The position numbers were made by a program, and so were the translations under genes. A stretch of 64,000 nt of DNA from NCBI RefSeq assembly GCF_001704415.2, contig NC_030827.1, forward strand, positions 44,706,271 to 44,770,270, read 5' to 3'. Each line of letters begins with the position of its first letter. Within the stretch, counting starts at the first letter, position 1. The DNA comes from Capra hircus (Eukaryota; Chordata; Mammalia; Artiodactyla; Bovidae). This document shows positions 23,777 through 35,733 of this stretch, in pieces. The notes beneath the pieces were generated by a model. It searched no databases, was not told the origin of the DNA, and saw nothing but the letters and a program-made list of their open reading frames with translations.

Positions 23777-24916
23777 AATAAATCATTCAAAAGTAATTAA
23801 ATGCTTTCAACATTTGATTTGAACCTATTTGGTTTTGTCAATTTTTAACAATAAAAAGAAGGCAGAAATATAATTTCAGTGTTTGTATAATATGGCACAT
23901 ACTATAAATTATTTCATTCTTATATATAAGTAGTCAGAGAAGGGTGACACGTACACTTAACATACTTAACATAACAATTCAATCTATTAGATTTGCATCT
24001 AGTTTCCTTGGCTGCCAGGACATTGATTGTCACATTTATAGAAATGTTTAAGAAACTGTCAGCCAAAGTAAGGGAATCTGATGGACTCCTCACTGTAGAA
24101 AGGAGTGATTACTGGAAATGCGATCTCTAATGCTTTAAAGTGTATTGATTTCAATTTACTTTCAATAATTTTTGTTCTAAAACTGAATGCGGACTCATTA
24201 AAATGCATAATTAGGAGGAGAACTTGAAAACTTGCTACCAGCTACAGGCAATGTGTTCAGCTGGGAACACCGCAATTCATCCATTTGCCTCCTAGTAAAA
24301 TTACCAATTTCTTTAAATCTCAGAACAAAAAAGCCCTGGGGAATGAAGAAAGATCACCTAGTCTATAGAGAGAGCCTACTTTAATATAACCTCATATGTA
24401 ATTAATGACTGAAAATAACAAAATTATTTTAAAATCTCATATAAATTGCTTGTCTCTTTCCTTTATCTCCTCAATTTACATTTAGTTGCAGATTCTACAG
24501 GGAGAACTGAATGCCCATGTATTATATACTGTATCATTTATGATGAAATGTGTAGGACCATTCTTTGTGTCACATGGATTTGAGTGTGTTTTGTTATGCC
24601 ACAAGCAGATTAGATTCTAGGAGATTTTAGATTTTATCTCCCTGGGTTAATTACTCTGGGTGTATGTACAGATGCAAAATAACAGGGTTTTATGGCATAT
24701 GGAAGTTCTGAATCTTAGTTGAACCTGGCAAATGTGACCTAGTTTCAATGATGAAAAATATTAAGTTTATAACTAGATATAAAATGATAAGGATAATATG
24801 ATAAAATCCCTTCTTATATAATAGCTAATCAGTTTATGCAGCCTTGGTCATTAAATAATAATTAATAAACTTATATTGATTAATTAAAAGATAAATTGCC
24901 CCTCTATTATAAGCTA
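23777..24916. other. Unassigned, possibly conserved non-coding sequence
   Basis: No repeat is apparent. The part at about 23990-24310 has a less skewed composition and complexity more like unique DNA. Conservation cannot be judged here. Confidence 0.35.
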
Positions 24917-25138
24917 CTGTGTGTAAAATGGATAGCTAGTGGAACATTGCTGTATGACGCAGGGAGCTCAAGCCATGCTCTGTTATAACCCAGAGGGGTG
25001 GGATGTGGTGAGGGGGTAGGGAAGAGGTTCAAGAGGGAGGGACATATGTATACTTATAACTGATTCACATTGTTGTATGGCAGAAACCAACACAACATTG
25101 TAAAGCAATTATTCTGCAATTAAAAGTTGAAAAAACAG
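24917..25138 (+). mobile_element. L1 3' UTR end, 5'-truncated
   Basis: Readable from 'aaaatggatagctagtggaa' through 'cagggagctcaagccatgct' to 'aacattgtaaagcaattatt'. Same 3' end type as 23625-23776. Confidence 0.85.
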
Positions 25139-26149
25139 GGTAATGATCTTGTAATTTGTTTTATATGTATTGCCTCCATGAGAAGAGAAAATGAATAGTT
25201 TATAGAGTTATAAATCTTCCAGATCAAGATGTTAAACTGAGCACCTGTGAGACCCTTCTTACAAGCAAGATCTTATTTAAATTATTTAAAATGTAAAATG
25301 ATTTAAATATCTAACATGTTAAAGAAAAGAAAGGGGCATCAGTATTGAGAAATTTCAATATATTTATAGAAAGTCAATAAATAGATGGATAACATAAAAT
25401 GGATATAAAAACAGCAAATTGGAATATATGCAGAGAGAACTTCATAGTGGGAGCATATATCAGCACTATTGCACATGAACAAACTTGTCGCAACAAGTAG
25501 CAAATAACAAAATTATGCAAAGAAATAGCACTTTTAAAAAGGGAAAGAAATTGAACAAAAGGAAGGGATTTTGGATAACCTGAGCTAAAGTTTTATGGAA
25601 CTTCAAGGCTAATAAATCAAGCAATAGAGGTACAAAAATGTTATCTAGAAATATAGTAATAGCCCTCAGATGATTAAATGAAAGAAAAAGAAATCATTGA
25701 ATGGAATCAACTTGGGAAGTGGTGGGCAGGGGAGAAAAAAAGGAGCGAGAAAAATGTATTTCTTCTCATTATAATTCCTACTGTGCAATTTCACTTTTTA
25801 ACACAATGGTTATGTTATTTTCACTAATAATACAATAATATAAACCCCGTTCACGTTTATGTCTACTCATGAATCCAATCAATAGTGGCATGATGAACTC
25901 AGATAAATCCCATGGGAAAAATGATGAATGCTCATAAAAAATGTTTGAAAGTTAATTATATTTTAAGATATTGTCACTTACTGTGAAATATTTCTTAATT
26001 GCTAATGCTGGGAAATAATGAGCTATGTTTGCGTAGTTTCCTGAAGAATAGTTTTCTCCTTTCAAATGAGAACCTTAAAGTATTGTGTAACTAACCTACA
26101 TGGGAAACACACAACTTAAACTCTTAGAATGAATGAATACCCATATGAT
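25139..26149. other. Unassigned AT-rich sequence
   Basis: About 1 kb with nothing recognised. Confidence 0.5.
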
Positions 26150-26902
26150 CTATGTTATTTAGTTACTAAGTCATGTTCAACTGTTGAGGAATCCATGGAC
26201 TGTAGCACACCAGGCTTCCCTGTCCTTGTCCTTCCCCTCCCTGTCCTATCTCCTGGAGTTTGCTCAAACTCATGTCCAGTGAGTCAGTGATGTCATTCAA
26301 CCATTTTATCCTCTGTCACCCCCTTCTCCTCCTATCTTCAGTATTTCCCAGCATCAGGGTCTTTTCCAATGAGTCAGCTCTTTGCATCAGGTGGCCAAAT
26401 ATATTGGAGCATCAGCTTCAGCATCAGTTCTTCCAGTGAATGTTCAGGGTTGATTTCCTTTAGTATTTGACAAATAATCTCCTTGCTGTCCAAGGGACTC
26501 TCAAGAGTTTTCCAGCACCACAGTTTGAAAGCATCAATTCTTGAGCATTCAGCCTTCTTTATGGCCCAAATCTCTTTAGAAAAGCTAAAAACAGGTTTGA
26601 CTATTCAAAACTTTGCCAGCAAAGTGATGTCTCTGCTTTTTAATATGCTCTCCAGTTTTGTCATAGCTTTTCTTCCAAGGAGCAAGGGTCTTTTAATTTT
26701 GTGGTTGCAGTCCCTGTCTGCAGTGATTGTGGAGCCCAAGAAAATAGAATCTGTCACTGTTTCCATTTCCTCCTCCATTTCTTTGCCATGAAGTGATGGG
26801 ACCAGATGTCATGATCTTGGTTTTTTGAATCTTGAGTCTTAAGCCAGCTTTTTCACTCTCCTCTTTCACCTTCATCAAGAGGCTCTTTAGTTCCTCTCCT
26901 AT
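26150..26902 (-). mobile_element. BovB LINE 3' part, old
   Basis: The 3' end lies at about 26150 and the copy reaches the end of the RT palm near 26900 ('gaggctctttagttcctctc'). It is clearly more diverged than most copies here and carries small insertions and deletions, so it is an older insertion. It stops before the YADD motif. Confidence 0.9.
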
Positions 26903-28789
26903 AAGTATATTTTTTCCATAGATATTGGCACACTAGTAAAATATTCACATTGTGCATAGACATTTCAGTGAACAATTAGAGTTTCTGAAAACTAAACAAA
27001 TGCAAAATGACTGCATAAAATTTTTATTGGCAGTAACTGCTGGGAAATTATAGATTTGCTTCTCCAGCCTGATAAAAATACATTTCAACACAAATTCAAT
27101 CCTTGAAATAATTATTGAGAAATAAATATAAACCAAGAGCTAATGTTTTTGCTTACATCATTTTGGAGTAAAGCCTTTAGAAGTGTCATCTGTGAATATG
27201 AAAAACAATCATATTCATGAATGGGAAAGAAAGATTCATCATATTCTTGATTGGAATGGCATGCAAACTGTTTGCATCAGAAGATGCTGAGTATAAGAAT
27301 AGAAGAGAATGATAACATGCCTCAAGATAGAGTAATAAATAATGTCTACTGCTCTGATTTTATAGATGATGGCTCACCTGCTCTTTTCTGGGCTGCATAA
27401 ATGCCACTCGCCACAGTTGTGTGAATCACAGTCGCCTGATCAGCACTTCCGTTGAGCAACAGTACAATCAATATATCTGATTTTTATTCCAGGAAGCCTT
27501 TGTTTTTATAAATTCTAAGAAACTATGCCACATTTAGGATTTTGTGCCAATCATATAGCTTTAGTGACTCAATTACGGAAAGTAGAAATTTAAATCTAAT
27601 GTGAATTATTTGTTTTTTATGAAATAAATTTGATAACCTTTCACAAGAAAGGATAAACCAAGCTTTAAATGGTCTGAATTATTACACAACATTAATGGAC
27701 ATGCAATATCAAAAGATACCATGAAATGAAGTAAGACACAGACTACTGAAGCTTTTATTTTGTAGTTTGAATAAATCATAAATAATTATAGGGATTCTCT
27801 ATGTATATCACTTTGCTGTACAATTTTTATTAGAAAAGAAGACTCACTTAAGTATTTACTATGTATATTTTTTAACAACAATCCTCTATTCAGAGACTAC
27901 TTAAATTTAAGAAGCATTCATTTAAAACTTTCAGCTGCTCTACACCCTCAAACATCTGGAAAGAGAAAGTACCTACCTATAAGTCCTATATACAAACAAA
28001 GATAGTAAAGATAGCAAAACATAATCAGATTTTGCTATATCTTTTGCCTTAATATTAGCTAATTTGACTAAAATTGTTTTGATAAAGTAAAACATCCATC
28101 CTATAGTTTCCAATTGCTGATTATGCTATTTTTGTATGTTTGCTTTAGTCACATAAATATTTTAAAATTTCAAATGTTTCTTTATGAAGAGAAAAATCAA
28201 TATGAATGCCAAAGTTTGTAGATACTATTAATTCAGTCAACATTATTTTTACCAGGAGTGGGTTGTTCAAACTCCTCACATTCTGAAGATCTTTAGCACT
28301 AAGCCTTGATTGACATTTTGGGTTATCAGCTTTATAAATTATAAAGTATTCACTGTATTTCGGGATCTTTGGATGGCCCTTTCTCAAAAATATATCTAGG
28401 TAAATTATTACAATTTTAAATTATCTATTAAAATTATTTAAAATATTATTTGAGCAGAAAATTTATCTTAGGGAATTCACATCTATAGCATATAAATGTT
28501 ATATGAAAAGTTATTTTCCTTTTTGACAAAAAATCTGTGATTTTATTCAAACTAAGTAATGTATAGGCAGAAAACAACAAACCAAAACCAGATATGTCAA
28601 GGTAATACTATGATATGAGTTCACATTTTTGTAAATATAAATTGAAATATGAGAATCTCTATTTCTGCTTGCCAAGTGTGCACATACACCTATGCAGAAA
28701 GTTTTCTTCTGAACACTCAAGACACATAACCTCAAAATCAACCCCAGACTTGTGATATGAAGCCTAAGGCCATATCATATTGCCAGAGA
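26903..28789. other. Unassigned AT-rich sequence
   Basis: About 1.9 kb without a recognised element. A moderately balanced stretch at 27360-27480 stands out from the AT-rich surroundings. Confidence 0.45.
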
Positions 28790-28910
28790 ATCAACTTAGA
28801 CTAGGAATGGTGCTGGCAATTATCTCATTTATTATTTAGGGAAATAAGACCAGATTAAATAAGACCAGTTACTTGTTTACGGTCAGTTAGAGTGGGCAAT
28901 AAGTGACTTC
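28790..28910 (-). mobile_element. Probable MIR SINE fragment
   Basis: The order 'tggtgctggcaattatctca', then 'agttacttgtttacggtcag', then 'gtgggcaataagtgac' parallels the antisense MIR core ('tgctaagtgctttacat..atctca' to 'taacttgcccaaggtcac'). It is heavily diverged, as expected for MIR. Confidence 0.5.
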
Positions 28911-29289
28911 AGCAAAGAAGTCACATATCTGCTAATTCATCCATCTGTTTATATTTCTATCCCTTTATGCTTGCTTCCTTCTCTCCTTCAATTCCTTATC
29001 TACCTGTTTCAAAATACAATTTGAATACATTTCCCCAATAAAGTCTGTCATTATAGCCCATAGAAAGGTTAAATTGAATTTAAGTAACTCTATTTTTTTC
29101 ATTCATCTCTAATTACACCATATTATATTATAAATATTTGAGGATTTTTATATGTAAAGTGTAATTTTTTCTTATCCTCTCAAGGACAAAATTCTTAGTA
29201 TTTGGTACAGTTTCTAGAAACCAGCAAGCATGTAATAAACATTATAAAAACAATAAGTGTGTCATGATCCTGTACATAAATGCCAGGAT

Positions 29290-29326
<37 letters not shown>

Positions 29327-30050
29327 TCACAAGAACTGCTTTGCTTATGCCTAAAAGAATTTTAATAGGTCCTATAGACATGGGACTACCCCATAGTGCT
29401 TACCCCACACATTAGATTTGCTCACATTCTTTACATAACATACCACTACTAAGATTTATACCTACATTCTTAGTTAAATCTTTAGTAATTTAATCTGTAT
29501 ACTTCTAATGCAATAAATCATAACCTGAGTAAAACAGCTCTTCTAGGTTCTCTGAATCCTCACAAGTTGTCAGGTCTGCCAGTCCTATGAACCCCATGCA
29601 GACCCCCAGATCACTTCCTTTGGAGAACATGGCCCCAATTCCACATCATTCCTGTTGATCTAATAATCATAAGGCCCACCTATCACTGATTACATGTTTG
29701 GTTCTCTTACAAGATAGGCTATACAACCGCTCTGTTGAGCAGAGAAATAGAAGCATTGGAAGTGTTTGCAGTTGAATTACATGCTAAAAATCTAGACAGA
29801 TGACCTCCAAATCCTTCTGCAATTATGGTCCTGGTCCTTTCTAAGGCTGTATGTGTTAAGCAATTTCTTTTATTTGAGCTAAACTTTATATTTCTAATAT
29901 TTCATTAATATTGTTTGCCTTTATAAATTAAGATACTCAAAATTGGTTCCATTTTTTTTCTATCATAGAAAGGAATAGCAGTAAATCAGGTCATTGGTGA
30001 TGGCATTTTAATATGATAAACAATAGCTAGAATGGGGATTGATTTGATTT
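28911..30050. other. Unassigned sequence with a (TA)n tract
   Basis: Holds a near-perfect (AT)n run at about 29294-29324. Otherwise nothing recognised. Confidence 0.5.
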
Positions 30051-30051
30051 G

Positions 30052-30868
30052 AAGATCAGTTCAGTCACTCTGTCGTGTCCGACTCTTAGCAACCCCATGA
30101 ATTGCCGTACGCCAGGCCTCCCTGTCCATCACCAACTCTCAGAGTTCACTCAGACACACGTCCATCGAGTCAGTGATGCCATCAAGCCATCTCATCCTCG
30201 GTCGTCCCCTTCTCCTCCTGCCTCCAGTCCCTCCCAGCATCAGTCTTTTCCAATGAGTCAGCTCTTTGCATTAGATGGCCAAAGTATTGGAGTTTCAGCT
30301 TCAGCATCATTCCCTCCAAAGAAATCCCAGTTGGGAACGCATGTAAGAATTAAAGATTTTAAAATTTAAAAAATAAAAAACTAAAAAAAAAAAAAAAAAA
30401 AGAAATCCCAGGGCTGATCTCCTTCAAAATGGACTGGTTGGGTCTCCTTGCAGTCCAAGAGAATCTCAAGAGTCTTCTCCAGCATTACAGTTCAAAAGCA
30501 TCAGTTCTTTGGCACTCAGCTTTCTTCACAGTCCAACACTCACATCCGTACATGACCACTGGAAAAACCATAGCCTTGACTAGACGGACCTTTGTTGGCA
30601 AAGTAATGTCTCTGCTTTTGAATATACTATCTAGGTTGGTCATAACTTTACTTTTTTAAGGAGTAAGTGTGTTTTAATTTCATGGCTGCAATCACCATCT
30701 GAAGTGATGTTGGAGCCCCCCCAAATAAAGTCTGACACTGTTTCCACTGTTTCTCCATCTATTTCCCATGAAGTGATGGGACCAGATGCCATGATCTTAG
30801 TTTTCTGAATGTTGAGCTTTAAGCCAACTTTTTCACTCTCTTCTTTCACTTTCATCAAGAGGCTTACC
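30052..30868 (-). mobile_element. BovB LINE 3' part, interrupted by a tiny L1 insertion
   Basis: The 3' end is at 30052 and the copy reaches the late RT palm near 30866. It is split at 30330 by an L1 tail of about 70 bases. No YADD remains in this part. Confidence 0.93.
30331..30398 (+). mobile_element. L1 3' stub (about 45 bases plus poly(A)) with 13-base TSD
   Basis: Inside the BovB, the sequence 'ttgggaacgcatgtaagaat' to 'gattttaaaatttaaaaaat' is followed by a long A run. It equals the last bases of the L1 at 57.8 kb. The BovB bases 'aaagaaatcccag' occur on both sides (30318-30330 and 30399-30411), a perfect 13-base target-site duplication. Perfect repeats and a long A tail indicate a recent event. 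Confidence 0.95.
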
Positions 30869-31084
30869 GAAAGGAATTAAGAAAGCCGTACAGTTTTTTT
30901 TTTTCCCTTGTTTACTTTTACACAGAGATTTATCATTTCCTGAACATTAAGAGGAAAATTACTGTAAAAAGATAGGGTGAAGAATATCAGATTGCCATTT
31001 GTACAAAGTCTGTTCCGCTCTTTTCCTTGATGGAAAAACATTGAATCACTGATTCTCTTCATCTGTTTTTTTTTGGTTTTGTTT

Positions 31085-32394
31085 TGTTTTGCCTATATAT
31101 ATCCTACCACTGGACAGCTCATGGTATGATTGACATTTACATTGTTTCCAACTTTTTGTTACTATAAATAACGCTGTTATGAAAATTTGTATACATTTTT
31201 TTGTGTACATAGTTTAAATTTCCTCTGATATATGCTTAAGAGTAGAATTACCAGATTATAGGGTAACTGCATCCTAAACCTTTCAATACCAGCCAATTTA
31301 TTTTTGAAAGCAGCTGAACAATTTTACATTCCTACCAGTAATATATGATTGGGTTAAAGTTCTCCCTATTGTTGTCATTCCTAATTGTTACCTGTCTTTT
31401 ACTTATTGCTATTGTAGTAAGTGTAAAGTGGTGTCTCGTTGTGGTTTTAATTTTCATATTCTTAATGGCTAAGATTGTTGAACACCTTTTCAGGTGCTTA
31501 TTACACAATTTTTATATCTTCAGAGAAATTTCTATTCATGTTGCTTGTCTTCTATTCATCTTAGAATTGACTTCTGCATGTTTGTATTATTGAGTTGTAA
31601 TAATATATATTCTAAGTAAAGTCCCTTATCAAATATTTTCAACTTTGTAAATATCTTTCGCATTTAATGAAAATACTTCCCAATTTGTCCTTTCATTTTG
31701 TTGATATAGTCCTTTGAAGCACTGAAGCTTTTTAATTCTGATGAGGTTTAATTAATCTACTGTTTATTTTGTTACTTATAATTTGGGCAGTATTTCTAGA
31801 AAGGCTCTATCTGACTCAAAATCATAAGGCTTAAATCTTATTTTATCTTCTTCTGTTTTACAGGTTTAGCTTTCTCATTGAGGTCTGTGATACAGCTTAA
31901 GTTAATTTTTGTTGTAAGGGTCTGTCTTATGTTTCTGCTATGGTAATCTAATTGTCTCAGAACTTTTGTTTAAAATTTAAAAAATGCTTTCTAATTGAAT
32001 TGAATTGAACTCTTTTGAAAATCAATTGATCATTAATGTAAAAGTTTAGTTCTAGACTCTCAATTCTATTTTATGCTTATATGGCTATCTTTGGGTCAAT
32101 ACTATACTATTTTGATTTCTTTAGCTTTCTATAAGTTTTGAATTTGCACAGTATGAATCTCTTCCAAGTTTGTTCTCTTTTTTTTTCCAGTTAAAATAAA
32201 TTTGTTCTTTTTAAAGAGTGTTTTGTCCGCTCTTAATTCTTTCTATTTCCATATTAACTTTAAAATGTTTGCCAATATCTGTTAGCAAAGCACCTAGCAC
32301 TTTGGTAAGAACTGTATAGACTCTGTAGATCAACTTGGAGAATATTTGAGATTGATTCCTGTTGAAGAATATATCACCATCCCCACTAGACAAG
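31085..32394 (-). mobile_element. Old mammalian L1, 3' half of ORF2 antisense
   Basis: Landmarks in order: 'acattgtttccaactttttg', 'agtagaattaccagattata', 'ttttacattcctaccagtaa', 'tggtgtctcgttgtggtttt', and 'ctctgtagatcaacttggag' near the end. All belong to the antisense of an ancient L1. It is heavily diverged and not coding. The segment 30869-31084 before it is unassigned apart from T runs. Confidence 0.82.
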
Positions 32395-32611
32395 TAAAAG
32401 AAAGTGAAAGCTTTGGTTGTACAATTGTGTCCGACTCTTTGCAACACCATGGACTGTAGCCCACCAGGCTACTCTGTCCAAAGAATTCTTCAGGCAAGAA
32501 TACTGGAGTGAGTAGCCATTCCCTAATTCACAGTATCTTCTAGACCCAGGTATTGAACCTAAGTCTCCTGCAGGCAAATTCTTTACCCTTGAGGCAACAG
32601 AGAAGCCCAGA
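32395..32611 (-). mobile_element. Bov-tA SINE
   Basis: Complete but diverged copy on the minus strand, from the body ('gtgtccgactctttgcaaca') to the head ('gcaacagagaagccc'). Confidence 0.9.
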
Positions 32612-33452
32612 CATTAGAATGTCCCAGTAAAAAATAAGAATTCTTTATCATTGTCAGGTGAATAAAATGAGCAAATAAATTAGTCCTACTTCGGACAGGT
32701 GTGGTATAACTTCAGTTCCTAAATAACAGATGTGCAAGCAGGCGTTGTCAGGTCCCAGCTGCAGATACATAAGTGGACACATCCTATACATTAAGGATGT
32801 TTTGTATCTTAGGCCAGAGCTTTGTTCTTGTCTACCTGCTGGCATTTGGACAACAGTCAATTTTCTGTCTGTAAATAAGAAAGGTCAAAAAATACTTTGA
32901 CTCTTTCACTGTGATCCATATGTTACCCAGAAAAGTTCCTGTTCTCTTTCTTAAAAAAAGAGAAAAGTCTTTCAGTGTTATATTTTTAAACCCACTTCAT
33001 GCGTTTCATGCTGTCACCCTGGTGTGACACATTCAGATTTCTCCTTTGGAAATCCTCCCACAGTTTTCTCCATTATATTGCTGCATAGCATTTAGCACCA
33101 TTAAACTCAGTATTTTTCATTATTATTGAATTCTTTTTTTTTTTCCCTAAAATGGTGTTTTAGCACTTGGACATACTTCTTTCTCTCCACCTTTTGAAGA
33201 CAGAGATTTTTTTCTGACTCATTATTTGTTCAGCTTTTCTCTTCAAACACCACATTGACAATGGTCTCCTGCTGAAAAAATGTTCAGCATGAGTTTGACA
33301 TTAAAATCTTTCCCATCATGTGTTAGAGTTTATGAGTTGTTATAATATTAACACATCATTTGGATATTCATTATTAAAATTTTCATTCTGGTGCATATTC
33401 AGCAAGTTGAGGTAAACTGAATGTGTCATAATATGTATATTAACAGTTCTTC
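32612..33452. other. Unassigned sequence
   Basis: About 840 bases. No element or gene recognised. Confidence 0.45.
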
Positions 33453-33705
33453 TTTTTTCAATATTTTATTGGAATAGAATTGCTTTGCAATGTTGTGTTA
33501 GTTTCTGCAGAATGTGAGTCAGTCATACATGTACATATACCCCTTCCTTCTTAAATCTCCCTCCCACTCTCCCATTTCTCTCCTCCATGCCATCACAAGG
33601 CACCAAGCTGAGCTCCCTGTTCTATACAGCAGCTTCCCATTAGCTGTCTAGCTTACACACAGTAGTGTATATATTTCAGTGCTACTCTAAATTCTTCCGA
33701 TCCTC
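33453..33705 (-). mobile_element. L1 3' UTR end, antisense
   Basis: The complement of the L1 3' end type seen at 23.6 and 24.9 kb: T-rich start, 'ttgctttgcaatgttgtgtt', then 'ctgttctatacagcagcttc' and 'agctgtctagcttacacaca'. Confidence 0.85.
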
Positions 33706-34245
33706 TTCTCCAAATATGTCTGGGTGCGATATCCTTATGAAAAGAGATATCTCTCGGCTCATAATTATATTCTACAGATCTATCATTGTACATGAACGTA
33801 CACTCATGCTCACACGCACACATATGCATATTTTTTCCTTCCATAACTATTAGGATCTGTAGTATAGGTCAACTAGAAATTGTTTCTCCATAGGAAGATT
33901 TCTGAAAAGGAATTCATGATACAATAAATATTTTTTTTTTTCTTATGTCCTTGGAAAAATGAGTGTCTTTTTTCTTTGCAGAAAGGTAGTGATATAATAG
34001 GTTAAAGGGTACTACTTATGTGTTTTCTATTTAACAGAATGGATAAAATAGATTTACTATGTCAATAGCTGCTCATGGGAGCCAGGAAAATATTGATTTC
34101 ACCATTAAGGAGACCATAGCTACAAATGGAATCTTAACTTCATTAAGCTTAAGTAAGCACATTGCCATTACCCTAGACCCATCTGTCTTTTTCCATTGGC
34201 TGACCAAGAGTATCAAATGGGTTGTAATAGAAATCACAGCACTTG
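33706..34245. other. Unassigned sequence
   Basis: AT-rich, no family recognised. The opposed short frames at 34059-34310 are not supported as genes. Confidence 0.45.
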
Positions 34246-34460
34246 TAGTACAGTATAAGAGCAAAGGTATTGAAGTCCAAGTGCCTAGGTGCAAACTTAG
34301 TGTAATGTGAACTAGCGTTGGGACTTCAGTATGCTATTTAATGTATAAATAAACTCTGGGATTCAGCTAAATAAAATGAGAATAGTAATTGTACCTGCTT
34401 CCTAGAGTAGGGATTGAGGTGCAATGAGATATTATATGTAATATTATCTTGTATCAAAAA
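34246..34460 (+). mobile_element. MIR SINE, old
   Basis: Parallels the MIR consensus in order: 'gtacagtataagagcaaagg', 'gtgcctaggtgcaaact', 'aaaatgagaatagtaattgt' with 'acctgcttcctagagt', and 'gcaatgagatattatatgta'. The divergence fits a MIR predating placental mammals. Confidence 0.72.
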
Positions 34461-35071
34461 AGTAACATAATAATTGCAATTACTCATTATTCACAATGAG
34501 CTTTTACATATATTTTTAATAAATTTAAGAAGATTAGAATGTTTAGTTTGGAATATCTTGGGCAATCCATCACTGTATTTTAACAAAAGTGTTTATTGAA
34601 ATTCAGGATACATGTGCAGCTATTTTTTATGAAAGAAAAGTTCTATGTATTTTGTGGCATTAGGGATCTCTGGCAAAGTGTGCACAAGAGTTAACATACT
34701 AATGAAGAAAAAGGAGAAACAATAACTGATGAGTGTATGTGTTAATTAAAATTTTAGATTGATAAATACAGTCAAACTACCCTAATCTACAAGTAGACAT
34801 AGGTAGAATTTATTTGAAAAATAAATTAATTTTTAAAGGGACTACCGCTCATTGATTTATATTACTCAAAGGAACTTATAATGGAAATCCTGGATGAGGC
34901 TGTTGGACAAGCAATTTCTTTCATCTTGAAAAAAAAAAAAAGAAATATAAAAGGGGGAAAGGAGGGAATCGGATCCATCAGAGAGCACACACAAAAGGAA
35001 ATACACGTGCAAATTAAGGCAAAGGTATTATCAGACACTACTTGCATCTATCTGAAAAAAATGGAGACACA
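34461..35071. other. Unassigned sequence
   Basis: No gene or repeat recognised, apart from an A run at 34930-34942. Confidence 0.45.
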
Positions 35072-35138
35072 GACATATACATATACATATACGTATACAT
35101 ATACATACACATACATATACATATACACACACACACAA
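35072..35138 (+). repeat. (TACATA)n/(CA)n microsatellite
   Basis: Runs of 'acatat' units ending in a (CA)n stretch. The CA end ('atacacacacacacaaa', 35123-35139) is echoed on the far side of the retrocopy as 'atacacacacata' (35721-35733), so the LIN54-SINE insert landed in this microsatellite. Confidence 0.9.
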
Positions 35139-35592
35139 ACCCGGGTCTGTGTCCCGGGGGCGCCAGCGCCGCCTCGGCTGCTGGGAGGCCAGGGAGCGCG
35201 GTGCGAGAAGGAGGCGGCGGCGCCGCCGGCTTTGATTGCTAAGAAGCCTCGAAAACCGATCTCTGGTCCTGTAATCACGAAGCTGATCTTTGCAAAACCA
35301 ATTAATAGTAAAGCAGTTACAGGACAGACAAATCAAGTATCGCCACCAGTCATTGCAGACAGTGAAATCTACTGTGCAGACCATCACTGTTGGAGGCGTG
35401 AGCACATCACAGTTTAAGACAACTATTCCTCTGGCAACTGCTCCCAATGTCCAGCAGATTCAAGTGCCTGGAAGCAAGTTTCACTATGTCCGACTTGTTA
35501 CTGCCACAACAGCCAGTAGCTTAACCCAGCCAGTTAGTCAGAATCCTAGTACAAACACTCAGCCTCTCCAGCAAGCACTAGCCTACTTTTAG
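35139..35592 (+). pseudogene. LIN54: Processed LIN54 fragment, internally deleted
   Basis: LIN54 is a DNA-binding subunit of the DREAM/MuvB complex that acts on cell-cycle promoters. The stretch 35253-35579 encodes a part of its N-terminal half in two frames: 'KPISGPVITKLIFAKPIN' followed by 'VTGQTNQVSPPVIA' (to about 35357), then, shifted, 'VKSTVQTITVGGVSTSQFKT' through 'FHYVRLVTATTA' to 'TQPLQQA' (35360-35579). The segment between VIA and VKS in the normal protein (about 60 residues) is absent, and the join changes frame. No intron is seen. The cysteine-rich CXC DNA-binding domains are missing, so it cannot act as LIN54. Upstream, 35141-35240 is a CpG-rich block that could be the transcript's 5' UTR exon. 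Downstream it meets a SINE after 13 unassigned bases. Assignment to LIN54 rests on recognised protein phrases; the 5' UTR idea is inference. Confidence 0.85.
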
Positions 35593-35720
35593 GGGAAGGA
35601 AATGGCAACCCACTCCAGTGTTCTTGCCTGGAGAATCCCAGGGACGGGGGAGCCTGGTGGGCTGCCGTCTCTGGGGTCGCACAGAGTCGGACACTACTGA
35701 AGCGACTTAGCAGTAGCAGC
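35593..35720 (+). mobile_element. Bov-A2 SINE half (one monomer) with AGC tail, fused to LIN54 copy
   Basis: Starts 'ggggaaggaaatggcaaccc' and ends 'gaagcgacttagcagtagca' with a short AGC tail, the normal 3' end of Bov-A2. The first monomer is missing. The right border falls on the CA-rich repeat that also occurs left of the LIN54 part, so the two seem to have entered as one piece. Confidence 0.88.
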
Positions 35721-35733
35721 ATACACACACATA

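Noticed and set aside
34881..35417. A 178-residue frame running through the microsatellite into LIN54 sequence
   Set aside because: It reads through TA/CA repeats (Tyr-Thr repeats) and a frameshifted LIN54 part. Its start has no support, so I call a pseudogene instead.
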